Shown piece by piece: positions 8,448-15,558 of a stretch of DNA of 18,496 bases; positions within the stretch are counted from its first letter, which is position 1; each line of letters begins with the position of its first letter. Where the stretch lies: NCBI GenBank assembly GCA_038234815.1, contig JBBQSU010000072.1, positions 1 through 18,496 of the forward strand, read 5' to 3'. This DNA comes from JBBQSU01 sp038234815. GTDB lineage: Bacteria > Planctomycetota > Phycisphaerae > Tepidisphaerales > Tepidisphaeraceae. The translations under genes and the position numbers were made by a program. The notes beneath the pieces are model-generated. The model did no database searches, had not been told where the DNA came from, and saw nothing but the letters and a program-made list of their open reading frames with translations.

Positions 8448-9038
8448 TTAAAGCGAACCCTTGGTGCTGGGCACGTCGTCGTTGCGGGGGTCTCTACCGA
8501 CCGCCTGGCGGATCGCCTTGGCAAAGGCCTTGAAAATCGCTTCGGAAATGTGGTGGTTATTGGTTCCGTAAGGCACGGTCACATGCAGGTTCATCTGCGC
8601 CGAGGTGGCGACAGCCTTGAAAAACTCCTCGATCAATTCGGTGGGAAATGCGCCGATCGCTTCGCCTTTGAAAGGCACTTTGAACACGAACGCGGGCCTT
8701 CCGGAAAAATCCACCGCCACCTGCGCAAGCGATTCATCCATGGGCACGATCGCCCAACCGTATCGATAGATTCCGCGCTTATCGCCCAGTGCCTTTTGCA
8801 GACATTGACCGAGAACAATTCCGACGTCTTCCACGGTGTGATGCGCGTCAACGTGCAAGTCGCCGGTGGCCGAAACGGTGAGGTCCACCAAGGCGTGCCG
8901 GCCGAGAAGGTCAAGCATATGGTCGAGAAAGCCCACGCCGGTGGTGTTGCTGGTTTTGCCGGTGCCGTCGAGGTCTATAGAAACCTTGATCTGAGTTTCC
9001 TTCGTCGATCTCGCCAGCTCGGATGTTCGGTTCTTCAT
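8448..9038 (-). CDS. hisB: Imidazoleglycerol-phosphate dehydratase
   Basis: HisB catalyses the sixth step of histidine synthesis, dehydrating imidazole glycerol phosphate to imidazole acetol phosphate, in the cytosol as a manganese-dependent 24-mer. The 196 residues are the normal size for the monofunctional enzyme; no histidinol phosphatase is fused. The metal-binding signatures are all visible: 'FLDHMLD', 'DAHHTVEDVGI' and, in the symmetrical second half, 'NNHHISEAIFKA', plus 'VPMDESLAQVAVDFSGR' and the terminal 'DPRNDDVPSTKGSL'. hisC ends 15 bases before it and carA starts 44 bases after it on the same strand, indicating one operon. The product of HisB is the substrate of the neighbouring HisC. 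Confidence 0.97.
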   Translation of the reverse strand: MKNRTSELARSTKETQIKVSIDLDGTGKTSNTTGVGFLDHMLDLLGRHALVDLTVSATGDLHVDAHHTVEDVGIVLGQCLQKALGDKRGIYRYGWAIVPMDESLAQVAVDFSGRPAFVFKVPFKGEAIGAFPTELIEEFFKAVATSAQMNLHVTVPYGTNNHHISEAIFKAFAKAIRQAVGRDPRNDDVPSTKGSL

Positions 9039-9053
9039 AAAATCTTTCAGTAT

Positions 9054-10127
9054 TCAAGCGGCTTTGCCGAGGCTTGCCAAGGCTTCCTGCACGCCGGCCA
9101 GCAGGGCGTTATTTTCCTGGCTCGTGCCGATTGTAATGCGGATTTTGTCGCTTAGCGCGGGCTGGTCGAAGTAACGGACGAGAATGCCCTGCTCCTTCAG
9201 CGCCAGGTACATCGGCTTGGCCCGGCCTTCGGGAACGCTCGCCAGGACGAAATTCGCCTGACTGGGCAGCACCGAAAACCCCAGCCGCTGTAATTCATCA
9301 GAGACCCGTGCGCGCTCGGCACGCACGTGCTGCCACGTCATCTGAGCGTATTCCTGATCCGCCAGCGCCGCCGCGGCCGCCACTATCGACAACGCGTCGC
9401 AATTGTAACTGTCCTTCACCTTCATCATCTGCTCGATCACCTGTGGCTGGGCGATGCAATACCCGAACCGCAAGCCAGCCAGTGAATACGCCTTGCTTAG
9501 CGTGCGCGAGATGACGACGTTCGGGTGATCCTTCACCAGTTCAAGGCAATTGGCGTCGGCAAAATCGACATACGCTTCGTCGATCAGCAGAAGACCCTTG
9601 AACTGGCCCGCCAATTCGGCCACTTTGGCCGGCGCGACCGCAGTGCCCGAGGGTGCGTTAGGGTTAGCCAGGTAGATCGCCGCGGGCTTGACCGCCAGCA
9701 GCGCGCTGGTCGGCAAGGCCCAGTCGGCGTCCCACGGCACGGTGGTGCAAAGGGCATCCTGCAACTTCCCCAATACGGGATAAAGCGAATAGGTCGGATC
9801 GGGATACGCCAGTGTGTGGCCGGGATCGATAAAAGTGCGCGTCGCGATCGTGAGAATGTCATCACTACCGTTGCCGCAAAGAAAATGGTCGCGCGAAAGA
9901 CCGAACATTTTGGCGACCGTATCCCGAAAAATATCGCCGGTCGGGTTGGGATACTTGCGAAGGTGCTCACCTTCCAGTTCCCGTATCGCCTGCATCACCC
10001 GCGGGCTGGGTGGAAACGGATTTTCATTGGTATTGAGCTTGACGACGCGCGCGCCGGCCGCCGGCTGCTCTCCCGGCGCATAACCGTCCATGTGGCGCAC
10101 CGTCGGTCTGATGAAATTCGGAGCCAT
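9054..10127 (-). CDS. hisC: Histidinol-phosphate aminotransferase
   Basis: A PLP-dependent fold-type I enzyme that transaminates imidazole acetol phosphate to histidinol phosphate using glutamate. The 357 residues are the normal length. Seen in order: 'KLNTNENPFPPSP' (30-42), 'GNGSDDI' (86-91), 'YPDPTYSLYP' (108-117), Asn155 in 'NPNAPSG', Asp183 in 'LIDEAYVDF' and the PLP lysine Lys212 in 'SRTLSKAYSLAGLRFG'. The frame stays open 29 codons further upstream, but the start at 10127 is preferred: it gives the normal N-terminus, and a promoter -10 (TATACT) lies only seven bases before it, so the longer version would not be transcribed. Together with hisB and carA it forms a probable operon. Confidence 0.96.
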   Translation of the reverse strand: MAPNFIRPTVRHMDGYAPGEQPAAGARVVKLNTNENPFPPSPRVMQAIRELEGEHLRKYPNPTGDIFRDTVAKMFGLSRDHFLCGNGSDDILTIATRTFIDPGHTLAYPDPTYSLYPVLGKLQDALCTTVPWDADWALPTSALLAVKPAAIYLANPNAPSGTAVAPAKVAELAGQFKGLLLIDEAYVDFADANCLELVKDHPNVVISRTLSKAYSLAGLRFGYCIAQPQVIEQMMKVKDSYNCDALSIVAAAAALADQEYAQMTWQHVRAERARVSDELQRLGFSVLPSQANFVLASVPEGRAKPMYLALKEQGILVRYFDQPALSDKIRITIGTSQENNALLAGVQEALASLGKAA

Positions 10128-10134
10128 GACTAAC

Positions 10135-10162
10135 AGTATAAGTAAATTTGCGATCGAGTCAC
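10135..10162 (-). promoter_or_regulatory. Probable promoter of hisC-hisB-carA, near-leaderless
   Basis: Read on the minus strand, GTGACT (10162-10157) and TATACT (10140-10135) are separated by 16 bases. Seven bases separate the -10 from the hisC ATG, so transcription would start at or next to the start codon. There is no Shine-Dalgarno sequence, which is consistent with a leaderless message. Confidence 0.5.
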
Positions 10163-10278
10163 GGCGAAACCGGGGACGGCGCTTCACCCGCTTGGCGCGT
10201 GTGTAAGCGCGCAATAGCCAGAGTCAAGTGCAACACCTAGGCGCAAGCGCGGAACCTGTAACAACCGACCACAATTGC

Positions 10279-10292
10279 CCGGCGCGCGCCGG
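10279..10292. repeat. 14-bp perfect palindrome
   Basis: CCGGCGCGCGCCGG equals its own reverse complement. It lies between the hisC promoter region and the terminator of the next minus-strand gene. It may be an operator or part of the terminator region; it could also be chance in GC-rich DNA. Confidence 0.35.
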
Positions 10293-10307
10293 CACATCAA
10301 GCAATGA

Positions 10308-10345
10308 GCCGGGAAGGTGGCGCTTGCGGGCACTACCTTCCCGGC
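10308..10345 (-). terminator. Hairpin after the 598-residue exported protein gene
   Basis: Perfect 11-bp arms GCCGGGAAGGT (10308-10318) and ACCTTCCCGGC (10335-10345) flank a 16-base loop. On the minus strand the hairpin begins seven bases after the stop codon at 10353-10355. The following sequence is only modestly T-rich. It probably separates this gene from the hisC operon downstream. Confidence 0.55.
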
Positions 10346-10352
10346 GCGCTTA

Positions 10353-12149
10353 TCAGAGTCCGTCGGGATTCATCGGAGGTTGGCCACCGCCGTTGGGGCC
10401 GTCTTGCATCTGCTGCATCGCCTGCATCGTCGCATCCACGATCGCCTTAATCAGCTTGGACGGCACGTGCGTATCCACACGAACGGCAGAGCCGTCGGTG
10501 GCGATGGTCTGGCCGATGGGCGGAAGATTGGCCGGAAGCTTCACACGGATCGGAAGGAACATCCCGGCATAGTTCATGCCCGTCGAGATGATATTGTCCA
10601 ACGCGATATAGACCTCGACGATGCGCTTGCGGGGCAGTTCACCGGCAACAGCCTGGACGTGCGCGAGCTTTCCAAACGGATCGATACCGGCCTTGGCTGC
10701 GGTGATAGCCGGCGAGAGTTTGGCTTCGTCCACACCCATCGCAGTCAGAATCGTCTTTTCATCAATAACGCCAAGCAGAGCCGCAGGCCCGCCGGGGCCA
10801 TACATGAACATCATCATCTGCGCGATCTGCTGTTCTTCAGGTGTGTTCGGCTCGCCCATCTTGGTGGTCATCTGATCGAACGCCACGCCATCGACGGTCT
10901 TGGCGTTGGGGGTATAGGCGGTTTCCATTCCACCGGGCAGGCCCATGGCTTTCATCAACTCCTGCTGAGATTCAACCAGTGCCTTATAGCTGACGCGCAA
11001 CTTGGCGGCATCACCGCGGATTACGCCAATGCCTTGGATCAGGCTGGATTGGCCCAGCGCGCCGGTAGGCGCGATCAACCCGAACGACCCGCCCGAGTAG
11101 GCCGTGATCATCGCGCGATAGGCATCAACGGCCTTGCCGATGGTCTTGCCGGATTCCATCTTTTCCACTTCGACCATGATCGGAGCGATCAGGTCGTTGA
11201 ACAGCTTGGTCGTGGCCACCGCATCCAACGTCGTACCGCCCCAGACGAGATACTTCTCTTCAGGCAGACCATAAACCAGCGGTTTGTCAGTATTTGGCAT
11301 GCTGGCAACCAACGAGCCGATATAGCTCCCCTGCTTAAATTCAGCCATCAGCGTTGTGCCCAGTCCGGCGGGCGTGAATGAAACGCCGAGAATGGCCGAG
11401 TCGGCATCGCGCAGGAATGAATCGGCGATGTTCACCAGTTGATCGACCGCCGCAGTGGCCACGGGGAGATTCTTCGCGCCATCGGGCTTGCTGCCCATTT
11501 CGTCCTTCAGCGAACGGCGCAATGTCCTGCGGCCTGTGGCCAGTTGCTTCTGCAGATCATCGCGCAACGCGACGAAGTTGGCATAGATGATCGCATCGCG
11601 GCTGCCCAGTTCACGGGCAGTCACACCGGCAACCTTCAAGCCCGCAGGCTTCAATCCCGCCACGGCCTTGCTGGGGCTGATGCACGCATATTTGCCGGCC
11701 TTAACGATGAAGATCGGGTCGCCCTTGGGCGTTGCGCCTTCGGTAATCGCGCCGTCAGTCTTGGCGTCCTTAAAGTTGGTGATGAAGTCGTCATAGCTGG
11801 TGACGGGAACCAGAAGCACCATCGATTTGTCGGTGCTCTCGGCCCCGCTGATCTTTGGATCGATAAACGCAAACGCGGCCTCACCGGCCATGTCCAGACC
11901 TTTATCAATGCCGGCTTCTTTTTGCAGCGAGCCGATGGGATCCGCCAGCTCGGCAGGTGCCCTAACAGCCAGCCCCGTCTCCTTCATAAAGGCCGATATC
12001 TTCTTGCTAGTATCGCCGATGTGATTGACCTTCAGCACGACCAGCGCGCCGTTGGGCAATTGATCGAACACCTGGGCACTGGCCCATCCCGACAGCCCGA
12101 TCGCCACAGCCAGTCCGGCCAACAGTTTGATCCGCATCGTCGCTTTCAT
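10353..12149 (-). CDS. Exported protein of unknown function, possibly DUF3352-like
   Basis: A 598-residue secreted or periplasmic protein. The start at 12149 is chosen because GGAG lies six bases before it and a signal peptide follows at once (basic MKATMRIK, hydrophobic LLAGLAVAIGL, cleavage after Ala-Ser-Ala). A longer frame up to 12299 lacks both and would begin upstream of the visible promoter. The mature part opens with 'LPNGALVVLKVNHIGD' and repeats the theme of short hydrophobic strands followed by amphipathic helices ('SMVLLVPVTSYDDFITNF'), as in DUF3352-type proteins; this comparison is from memory and weak. The C-terminus is rich in Met, Gln, Gly and Pro. No enzyme motif, membrane helix or lipobox is seen. 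It is monocistronic, with a promoter (12227-12254) and a hairpin terminator of its own. Confidence 0.75.
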   Translation of the reverse strand: MKATMRIKLLAGLAVAIGLSGWASAQVFDQLPNGALVVLKVNHIGDTSKKISAFMKETGLAVRAPAELADPIGSLQKEAGIDKGLDMAGEAAFAFIDPKISGAESTDKSMVLLVPVTSYDDFITNFKDAKTDGAITEGATPKGDPIFIVKAGKYACISPSKAVAGLKPAGLKVAGVTARELGSRDAIIYANFVALRDDLQKQLATGRRTLRRSLKDEMGSKPDGAKNLPVATAAVDQLVNIADSFLRDADSAILGVSFTPAGLGTTLMAEFKQGSYIGSLVASMPNTDKPLVYGLPEEKYLVWGGTTLDAVATTKLFNDLIAPIMVEVEKMESGKTIGKAVDAYRAMITAYSGGSFGLIAPTGALGQSSLIQGIGVIRGDAAKLRVSYKALVESQQELMKAMGLPGGMETAYTPNAKTVDGVAFDQMTTKMGEPNTPEEQQIAQMMMFMYGPGGPAALLGVIDEKTILTAMGVDEAKLSPAITAAKAGIDPFGKLAHVQAVAGELPRKRIVEVYIALDNIISTGMNYAGMFLPIRVKLPANLPPIGQTIATDGSAVRVDTHVPSKLIKAIVDATMQAMQQMQDGPNGGGQPPMNPDGL

Positions 12150-12226
12150 GGACATCTCCGTTTGATCCGCTTCGCCCGCGACGGCCACGCACACTCGCGC
12201 TGCCAGCTTTCCCGGGGAATCGGCAT

Positions 12227-12254
12227 ATCCTATCCCCGAAATCGGGCCGGTCAA
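12227..12254 (-). promoter_or_regulatory. Probable sigma70-type promoter for the 598-residue exported protein
   Basis: On the minus strand TTGACC (12254-12249) is followed after 16 bases by TAGGAT (12232-12227). The implied leader is about 70 bases and contains the GGAG ribosome-binding site. This supports the start at 12149. Confidence 0.45.
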
Positions 12255-12359
12255 AGCAGTAGCGCGATTTTTGCCGGACGACGTGAGCATTGGCATCACC
12301 GCCTCCCCGCCATATCTTCCGCCCCGAACAGCAAAGCACTCAAACCCGTGTCAGCCGGT

Positions 12360-12389
12360 TTGTCGATCCACTCTGAACGCGGTTACAAT
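12360..12389 (+). promoter_or_regulatory. Probable promoter directly before the small gene at 12397, leaderless type
   Basis: TTGTCG (12360-12365) and TACAAT (12384-12389) are 18 bases apart. The -10 ends seven bases before the ATG at 12397 and no Shine-Dalgarno sequence is present, so the transcript probably begins at the start codon. Confidence 0.45.
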
Positions 12390-12396
12390 TGCACGC

Positions 12397-12663
12397 ATGT
12401 TGACCGAGAAATCCATCCGCGATGAACTGGAGCACGAGCCGTTCAAACCCTTGAGGTTTCATTTGGTGAGCGGCAAGACTGTGGATGTGGTGCGAGAGAA
12501 TTCGGCTTGGCCATTAGGCGATCGTTTGCTGGTGTTCCGCAATCCCGCACCGCGAGGAGTCGGCGCCGAGGGCTACGACGTAATAGCCTACAACAACATC
12601 GAACGCATCGAGCAACTGGATATTGGCAAACGCAATGATCCCAAGCGAAAGCACGCCTCTTAA
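12397..12663 (+). CDS. Small conserved hypothetical protein (planctomycete 'PFxPxRxHLxxG' type)
   Basis: An 88-residue cytosolic protein. The pattern is an N-terminal helix (TEKSIRDELEHEPFKPLRF), then beta strands 'HLVSGKTVDVV', a variable loop and 'YDVIAYNNIERIEQL'. Many planctomycete genomes carry multiple copies of such roughly 85-residue proteins with a 'PFxPFRxxLxDGRxxxV' core; no function is known to me. The start at 12397 is favoured because a -10 element lies just before it; the frame is open further upstream but without start signals. The gene is divergent from the exported protein and 29 bases before aguA, so it may share the aguA transcript. Confidence 0.7.
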   Translation: MLTEKSIRDELEHEPFKPLRFHLVSGKTVDVVRENSAWPLGDRLLVFRNPAPRGVGAEGYDVIAYNNIERIEQLDIGKRNDPKRKHAS

Positions 12664-12692
12664 ATAAGCCGCTCGATCGCAGATGAACCATC

Positions 12693-13757
12693 ATGTTCAA
12701 GCCTAAGATATTGTCCGCAACCCCCGCCGCCCTGGGCTATTCGTTCCCCCCGGAATGGTTTCCCCATTCGGCAACATGGTTTTCCTGGCCAAGGCCCGAG
12801 GGCATCTCCTTTCCCGGTAAATATCACACAATCCCCGAAAACCTCGCCCGCATTTTCAAGACCATCGCTTCGCGGGAGAAAGTCTGCCTCTGCGTGCCCA
12901 ATGAAAACGTCGAACGCATCGTGCGCGAGCAACTCAAAACCAATGCCTGCCCGCTCACCAACATCCACTTCTTTCATATTAAGACCAACGAAAACTGGTG
13001 CCGCGATCACGGCCCGGCATTCGTGCTCAATCGCAAGAAGAACAAGGCCGCCATCGTCGATTGGGGTTTCAACGCATGGGGCGGAAAATATCCCCCCTTC
13101 AATGACGACGATGCCGTGCCCACTCGCATCGCCGAGGAATTGAAACTCCCCGTCTGCTATCCCGGCATCGTCATGGAAGGTGGATCCGTCGAATTCAACG
13201 GCGCCGGCACCGTTCTCACCACCACCGACTGCCTGCTCAACAAAAACCGCAACCCCGGTCTATCCAAAGCCACGATCGAGCAATACCTGAAAGATTACTA
13301 CGGCCAAAGCCACGTCTGCTGGCTCACGGGCGGAATCGACGGCGACGACACCGACGGACACATCGACGACCTGGCCCGTTTCATCAGCCCCACCAAGCTG
13401 GTCATCGGTATCGAAAACGATCCCAAAGATGCCAACTTCCGCGTGCTGCGATCCGCCCGCAGGCAGGCCGAAAAACTCCGCGATCAGAACGCCAAACCCT
13501 TCGAGATCATTGACCTCCCCACGCCCCGCGCGGTCTATTTCGATAACCAGCGCCTCCCCGCCACCTACGTCAACTTCTATTTCGTCAACAACGCCCTGCT
13601 CGTCCCCACCTACCGCGATCGCAAAAACGACCGCAAAGCCATCGCCATCCTCCAATCCCACCTGCCCAACCACGAAGTGATCGGCATCGACTGCACAGAA
13701 CTCATCTGGGGCCTGGGCGCAATCCACTGCCTAAGCCAACAACAACCGCGGACCTGA
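12693..13757 (+). CDS. aguA: Agmatine deiminase / peptidyl-arginine deiminase family protein
   Basis: It most likely hydrolyses agmatine to N-carbamoylputrescine and ammonia in the arginine decarboxylase route to putrescine and spermidine. The 354 residues fit the guanidine-modifying (pentein) superfamily. Conserved segments are 'NENWCRDHGPAF' (99-110), 'WGFNAWGGKYPPFNDDD' (124-140), 'MEGGSVEFNGAGT' (161-173), 'LLNKNRNP', the catalytic His223 in DDTDGHIDDLARF, and the nucleophile Cys346 in GLGAIHCLSQQQP. The usual family text near the cysteine is 'GGGxIHC'; here the first glycines read G-L-G, a mild change. No aguB amidohydrolase is adjacent. Start signals are weak: no ribosome-binding site precedes 12693. 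Confidence 0.92.
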   Translation: MFKPKILSATPAALGYSFPPEWFPHSATWFSWPRPEGISFPGKYHTIPENLARIFKTIASREKVCLCVPNENVERIVREQLKTNACPLTNIHFFHIKTNENWCRDHGPAFVLNRKKNKAAIVDWGFNAWGGKYPPFNDDDAVPTRIAEELKLPVCYPGIVMEGGSVEFNGAGTVLTTTDCLLNKNRNPGLSKATIEQYLKDYYGQSHVCWLTGGIDGDDTDGHIDDLARFISPTKLVIGIENDPKDANFRVLRSARRQAEKLRDQNAKPFEIIDLPTPRAVYFDNQRLPATYVNFYFVNNALLVPTYRDRKNDRKAIAILQSHLPNHEVIGIDCTELIWGLGAIHCLSQQQPRT

Positions 13758-13865
13758 CTACAACGCAAACGAGCCGCCCAAAAGTGTCTGGATGCCAAAT
13801 CCGGCCGGCGCATGAAGTGCAATTCTAAATATTCGCGATGAACAGTTTACAGGTCGTTCGCCCCA

Positions 13866-13943
13866 CGGGATAATAAACATCCAACACCATCGCAGCCGGG
13901 CGTGTTGCCCAGCCTGTGGCGCGAGTCATTCATTATTATCCCG
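13866..13943. repeat. Spaced 11-bp inverted repeat before the 180-residue gene
   Basis: CGGGATAATAA (13866-13876) and TTATTATCCCG (13933-13943) are perfect inverted copies 56 bases apart. The right arm ends next to the GCGGAGG ribosome-binding site (13944-13950). They could pair in the mRNA leader, with a smaller GGGC...GCCC stem inside, or be two operator half-sites. Confidence 0.45.
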
Positions 13944-13955
13944 GCGGAGGTTCCC

Positions 13956-14498
13956 ATGCGACCATGCGTCTACACAACCCAGTTCCCGATTTGGCTCGAC
14001 GCGGCGGCGGCATGCGCGGCCACGAAATTGATCTCCTTCCGAAGCAACAAGCGGTGGGCGAAGGCAGCCGAACTGCTCGACCGCCATGGCACATTGCCGA
14101 TTTTGTTCCGAAGGCAAGAAGGCTCTGCCGAGGAACTTGCGTGCCAGTTCGTCGCTGAGCTGGCGGAGATTCACTTTCCGAATCGAATGAAGAGCGACGT
14201 CGCGCGGCACGCATGGCTGGACGAGAAGCTTTGGCTTCAGCGCGACACGATCAAGAAGCTGAAGTTAAAAGGGAAGTTAGAACCTGAATTCAAGACCTGG
14301 GAGTCGCAGTTCAAAGCATGGGAAACCGACCCCTTCATGGACGCGGAGACCTGGTACACCATTCGTGGCCTTCGGAAGATCAAGCCGCTGGCACTGCCGT
14401 GCCTTCGCAAGCTGAACGGCGATAAACCCCTTGTGAGCGATTACGCCAGGGGCTACGCCCTCTGCCACTATCCGGCTGCGGACATCAAAGCCGTCTAG
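13956..14498 (+). CDS. Hypothetical protein, 180 residues
   Basis: I do not recognise this protein. The start at 13956 is well set by GCGGAGG five bases upstream; an earlier in-frame ATG (13902) would translate through the inverted-repeat leader. The sequence is soluble, with many Lys, Arg, Trp and Glu residues. The first half has 'WLDAAAACAATKLISFRSNKRWAKAAELL' (split by a turn after Lys22) followed by a hydrophobic strand 'TLPILFRR'. The middle is strongly helical with repeated 'K-x-W-E' units (FKTWESQFKAWETD). The end contains 'IRGLRKIKPLALPCLRKL'. There is no signal peptide, membrane helix or catalytic motif that I can identify. It opens the accessory part of the window, next to toxin-antitoxin genes. 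Confidence 0.65.
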   Translation: MRPCVYTTQFPIWLDAAAACAATKLISFRSNKRWAKAAELLDRHGTLPILFRRQEGSAEELACQFVAELAEIHFPNRMKSDVARHAWLDEKLWLQRDTIKKLKLKGKLEPEFKTWESQFKAWETDPFMDAETWYTIRGLRKIKPLALPCLRKLNGDKPLVSDYARGYALCHYPAADIKAV

Positions 14499-14683
14499 GA
14501 GTGTGCTCCCCTGCCGTCTTTCTTTCGTTCTTTGGATGAATCACATGGCAGGCGGGTACGTTCCCACTACATGCTGATGCCAACGCTCGAAATTCCCGCG
14601 TTACCTTTCCAGGAATAGGTTAAAAAGCGCGCGTGCGTGGATTGTTCATCAACCTGTGCGGCTATGGTCTATTAGATTGGCGG

Positions 14684-14689
14684 TATATA
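14684..14689 (+). promoter_or_regulatory. -10-like element before the orphan HicB gene
   Basis: TATATA lies eight bases before the ATG at 14698, with no Shine-Dalgarno sequence. No clear -35 is visible. The spacing suggests a leaderless transcript like several others in this window. Confidence 0.3.
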
Positions 14690-14697
14690 CTTCGGGC

Positions 14698-14862
14698 ATG
14701 GCCAAGCGTTCGGATCCATTCACCGTTATCGTCGAGCAGGACGAAGAAGGCTACTTCGTTGCCAATGTTCCCGAACTTCGAGGCTGTCATACGCAAGCCA
14801 AGTCGCTGGACGTGCTGATGAAGCGCGTCGCAGAAGCGATCACGCTCTGCCTGGCCGAATGA
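14698..14862 (+). CDS. HicB-like (UPF0150) protein, orphan
   Basis: A 54-residue partial RNase-H-like HicB fold. 'FTVIVEQDEEGYFVANVPELRGCHTQAKSLDVLMKRVAEAI' (residues 7-47, split here at Gly29 of the GCHT turn) carries the family pattern: an acidic turn before G-Y-F, 'V-P-x-L-x-G-C' and the helix following 'T'. It has no DNA-binding ribbon-helix-helix or HTH tail. The start at 14698 fits both the domain boundary and the -10 element. HicB antitoxins normally neutralise a HicA mRNA interferase, but no hicA follows directly; the next gene is another hicB. It may be a spare antitoxin, or a former pair that lost its toxin. Confidence 0.75.
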   Translation: MAKRSDPFTVIVEQDEEGYFVANVPELRGCHTQAKSLDVLMKRVAEAITLCLAE

Positions 14863-14909
14863 TTTGTTCGACATAGGGCTGTCGGATGCACAAGGCTCGC
14901 AAAAACGCA

Positions 14910-14939
14910 CTGTCGTCCAAACGCGCAATTCGCTATAAT
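14910..14939 (+). promoter_or_regulatory. Probable hicBA promoter, leaderless type
   Basis: A perfect TATAAT (14934-14939) lies six bases before the hicB ATG at 14946. CTGTCG (14910-14915) is 18 bases upstream, the same layout and a similar -35 word as the promoter at 12360-12389. There is no room for a Shine-Dalgarno leader. Confidence 0.55.
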
Positions 14940-14945
14940 CGAACC

Positions 14946-15167
14946 ATGCGCTATACAGCCATCTTTGAAGCCCAACCCGGCGGGGGCTACCACGCCTTCT
15001 GTCCTGCGCTGGTCGGCTGTCATTCCGAAGGCGACACGCTTGACGAATCCGTCGCCAATCTTCGTGAAGCCATCGCCGTCTACCTCGAAAGCCTGCAGGC
15101 CCACGGCGAAGCGCTCCCCATTGAAGACCTACTCATCAAGCCGCTCGATATCGCCGTTCCCGCGTAA
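14946..15167 (+). CDS. hicB: HicB family antitoxin
   Basis: A 73-residue antitoxin of the HicAB type II system. The compact fold is seen as 'MRYTAIFEAQPGGGYHAFCPALVGC' (strand, acidic/glycine turn, strand, split at Gly13), then 'HSEGDTLDESVANLREAI' (helix) and a short acidic tail 'ALPIEDLLI'. HicB binds HicA, blocks its active site and usually represses the operon through a C-terminal DNA-binding domain; that domain is absent here, so repression may need another factor. The start is set by the perfect -10 six bases upstream. hicA begins two bases after its stop, so translation is probably coupled. The antitoxin-first order differs from E. coli hicAB but is common for this subtype. Confidence 0.9.
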   Translation: MRYTAIFEAQPGGGYHAFCPALVGCHSEGDTLDESVANLREAIAVYLESLQAHGEALPIEDLLIKPLDIAVPA

Positions 15168-15169
15168 CG

Positions 15170-15397
15170 ATGCCCAAGCTCCCGTCCATCCGCGCCCGTG
15201 AAGTCGCTCGCATCGCCGAATCGGTCGGATTCGTTTTCGACCGCCAGCGCGGCAGCCACGCCGTCTATTATCGCTCCTCCGATCATCGCCGAATCGTCAT
15301 CCCGATGCACGGTTCAAAAGACCTCAAACCGGGAACACTGCGCGGGATCATCAATGACATGGGCCTGACCATCGACGAATTCATCGAACGGCAATGA
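15170..15397 (+). CDS. hicA: HicA family mRNA interferase toxin
   Basis: A 75-residue toxin with a double-stranded-RNA-binding-like fold that cleaves mRNA independently of the ribosome. The hallmarks are an N-terminal basic helix with 'AREVARIAESVGF', the catalytic His30 in 'RQRGSHAVYY', the strand 'RIVIPMHGSKDLKPGTLRGII' (split at Gly48) and the C-terminal 'MGLTIDEFIER'. The length and all core residues are intact, so the toxin looks functional. It is paired with the hicB just upstream (two-base gap), and the repeat-rich accessory region follows. Confidence 0.92.
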   Translation: MPKLPSIRAREVARIAESVGFVFDRQRGSHAVYYRSSDHRRIVIPMHGSKDLKPGTLRGIINDMGLTIDEFIERQ

Positions 15398-15536
15398 TCT
15401 CGCCCGCTTTCCTCATCTCGGCCCCACTCCGCTCAAACCGCGTGGGTGGATCGAAAGCGCTCGCATGATCTATTCTTCGGACAAATGGCTTGACTACCCG
15501 TGAGGGAACTTCTTCTTCCGTGCGAGACAAAAGGAC

Positions 15537-15557
15537 TTGGGGACTGCCCGGTTTTTG
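15537..15557. repeat. Short 'ggggactg-ccc-gttttt' dispersed motif
   Basis: The word CTTGGGGACTGCCCGGTTTTT (21 bases, split as CTTGGGGACTG + CCCGGTTTTT) resembles small REP-like words that I have seen repeatedly in environmental bacterial genomes. Only one copy is in this window. It abuts the first long repeat unit. The identification rests on resemblance alone. Confidence 0.25.
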
Positions 15558-15558
15558 C

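Noticed and set aside
10317..11381. A 354-residue plus-strand frame
   Set aside because: It is antisense to the exported protein gene, which has a signal peptide, ribosome-binding site, promoter and terminator; the plus frame has none of these.
11439..12425. A 328-residue plus-strand frame
   Set aside because: It is also a shadow of the exported protein gene and its promoter region; its composition (many His, Arg, Gln) is typical of antisense translation.
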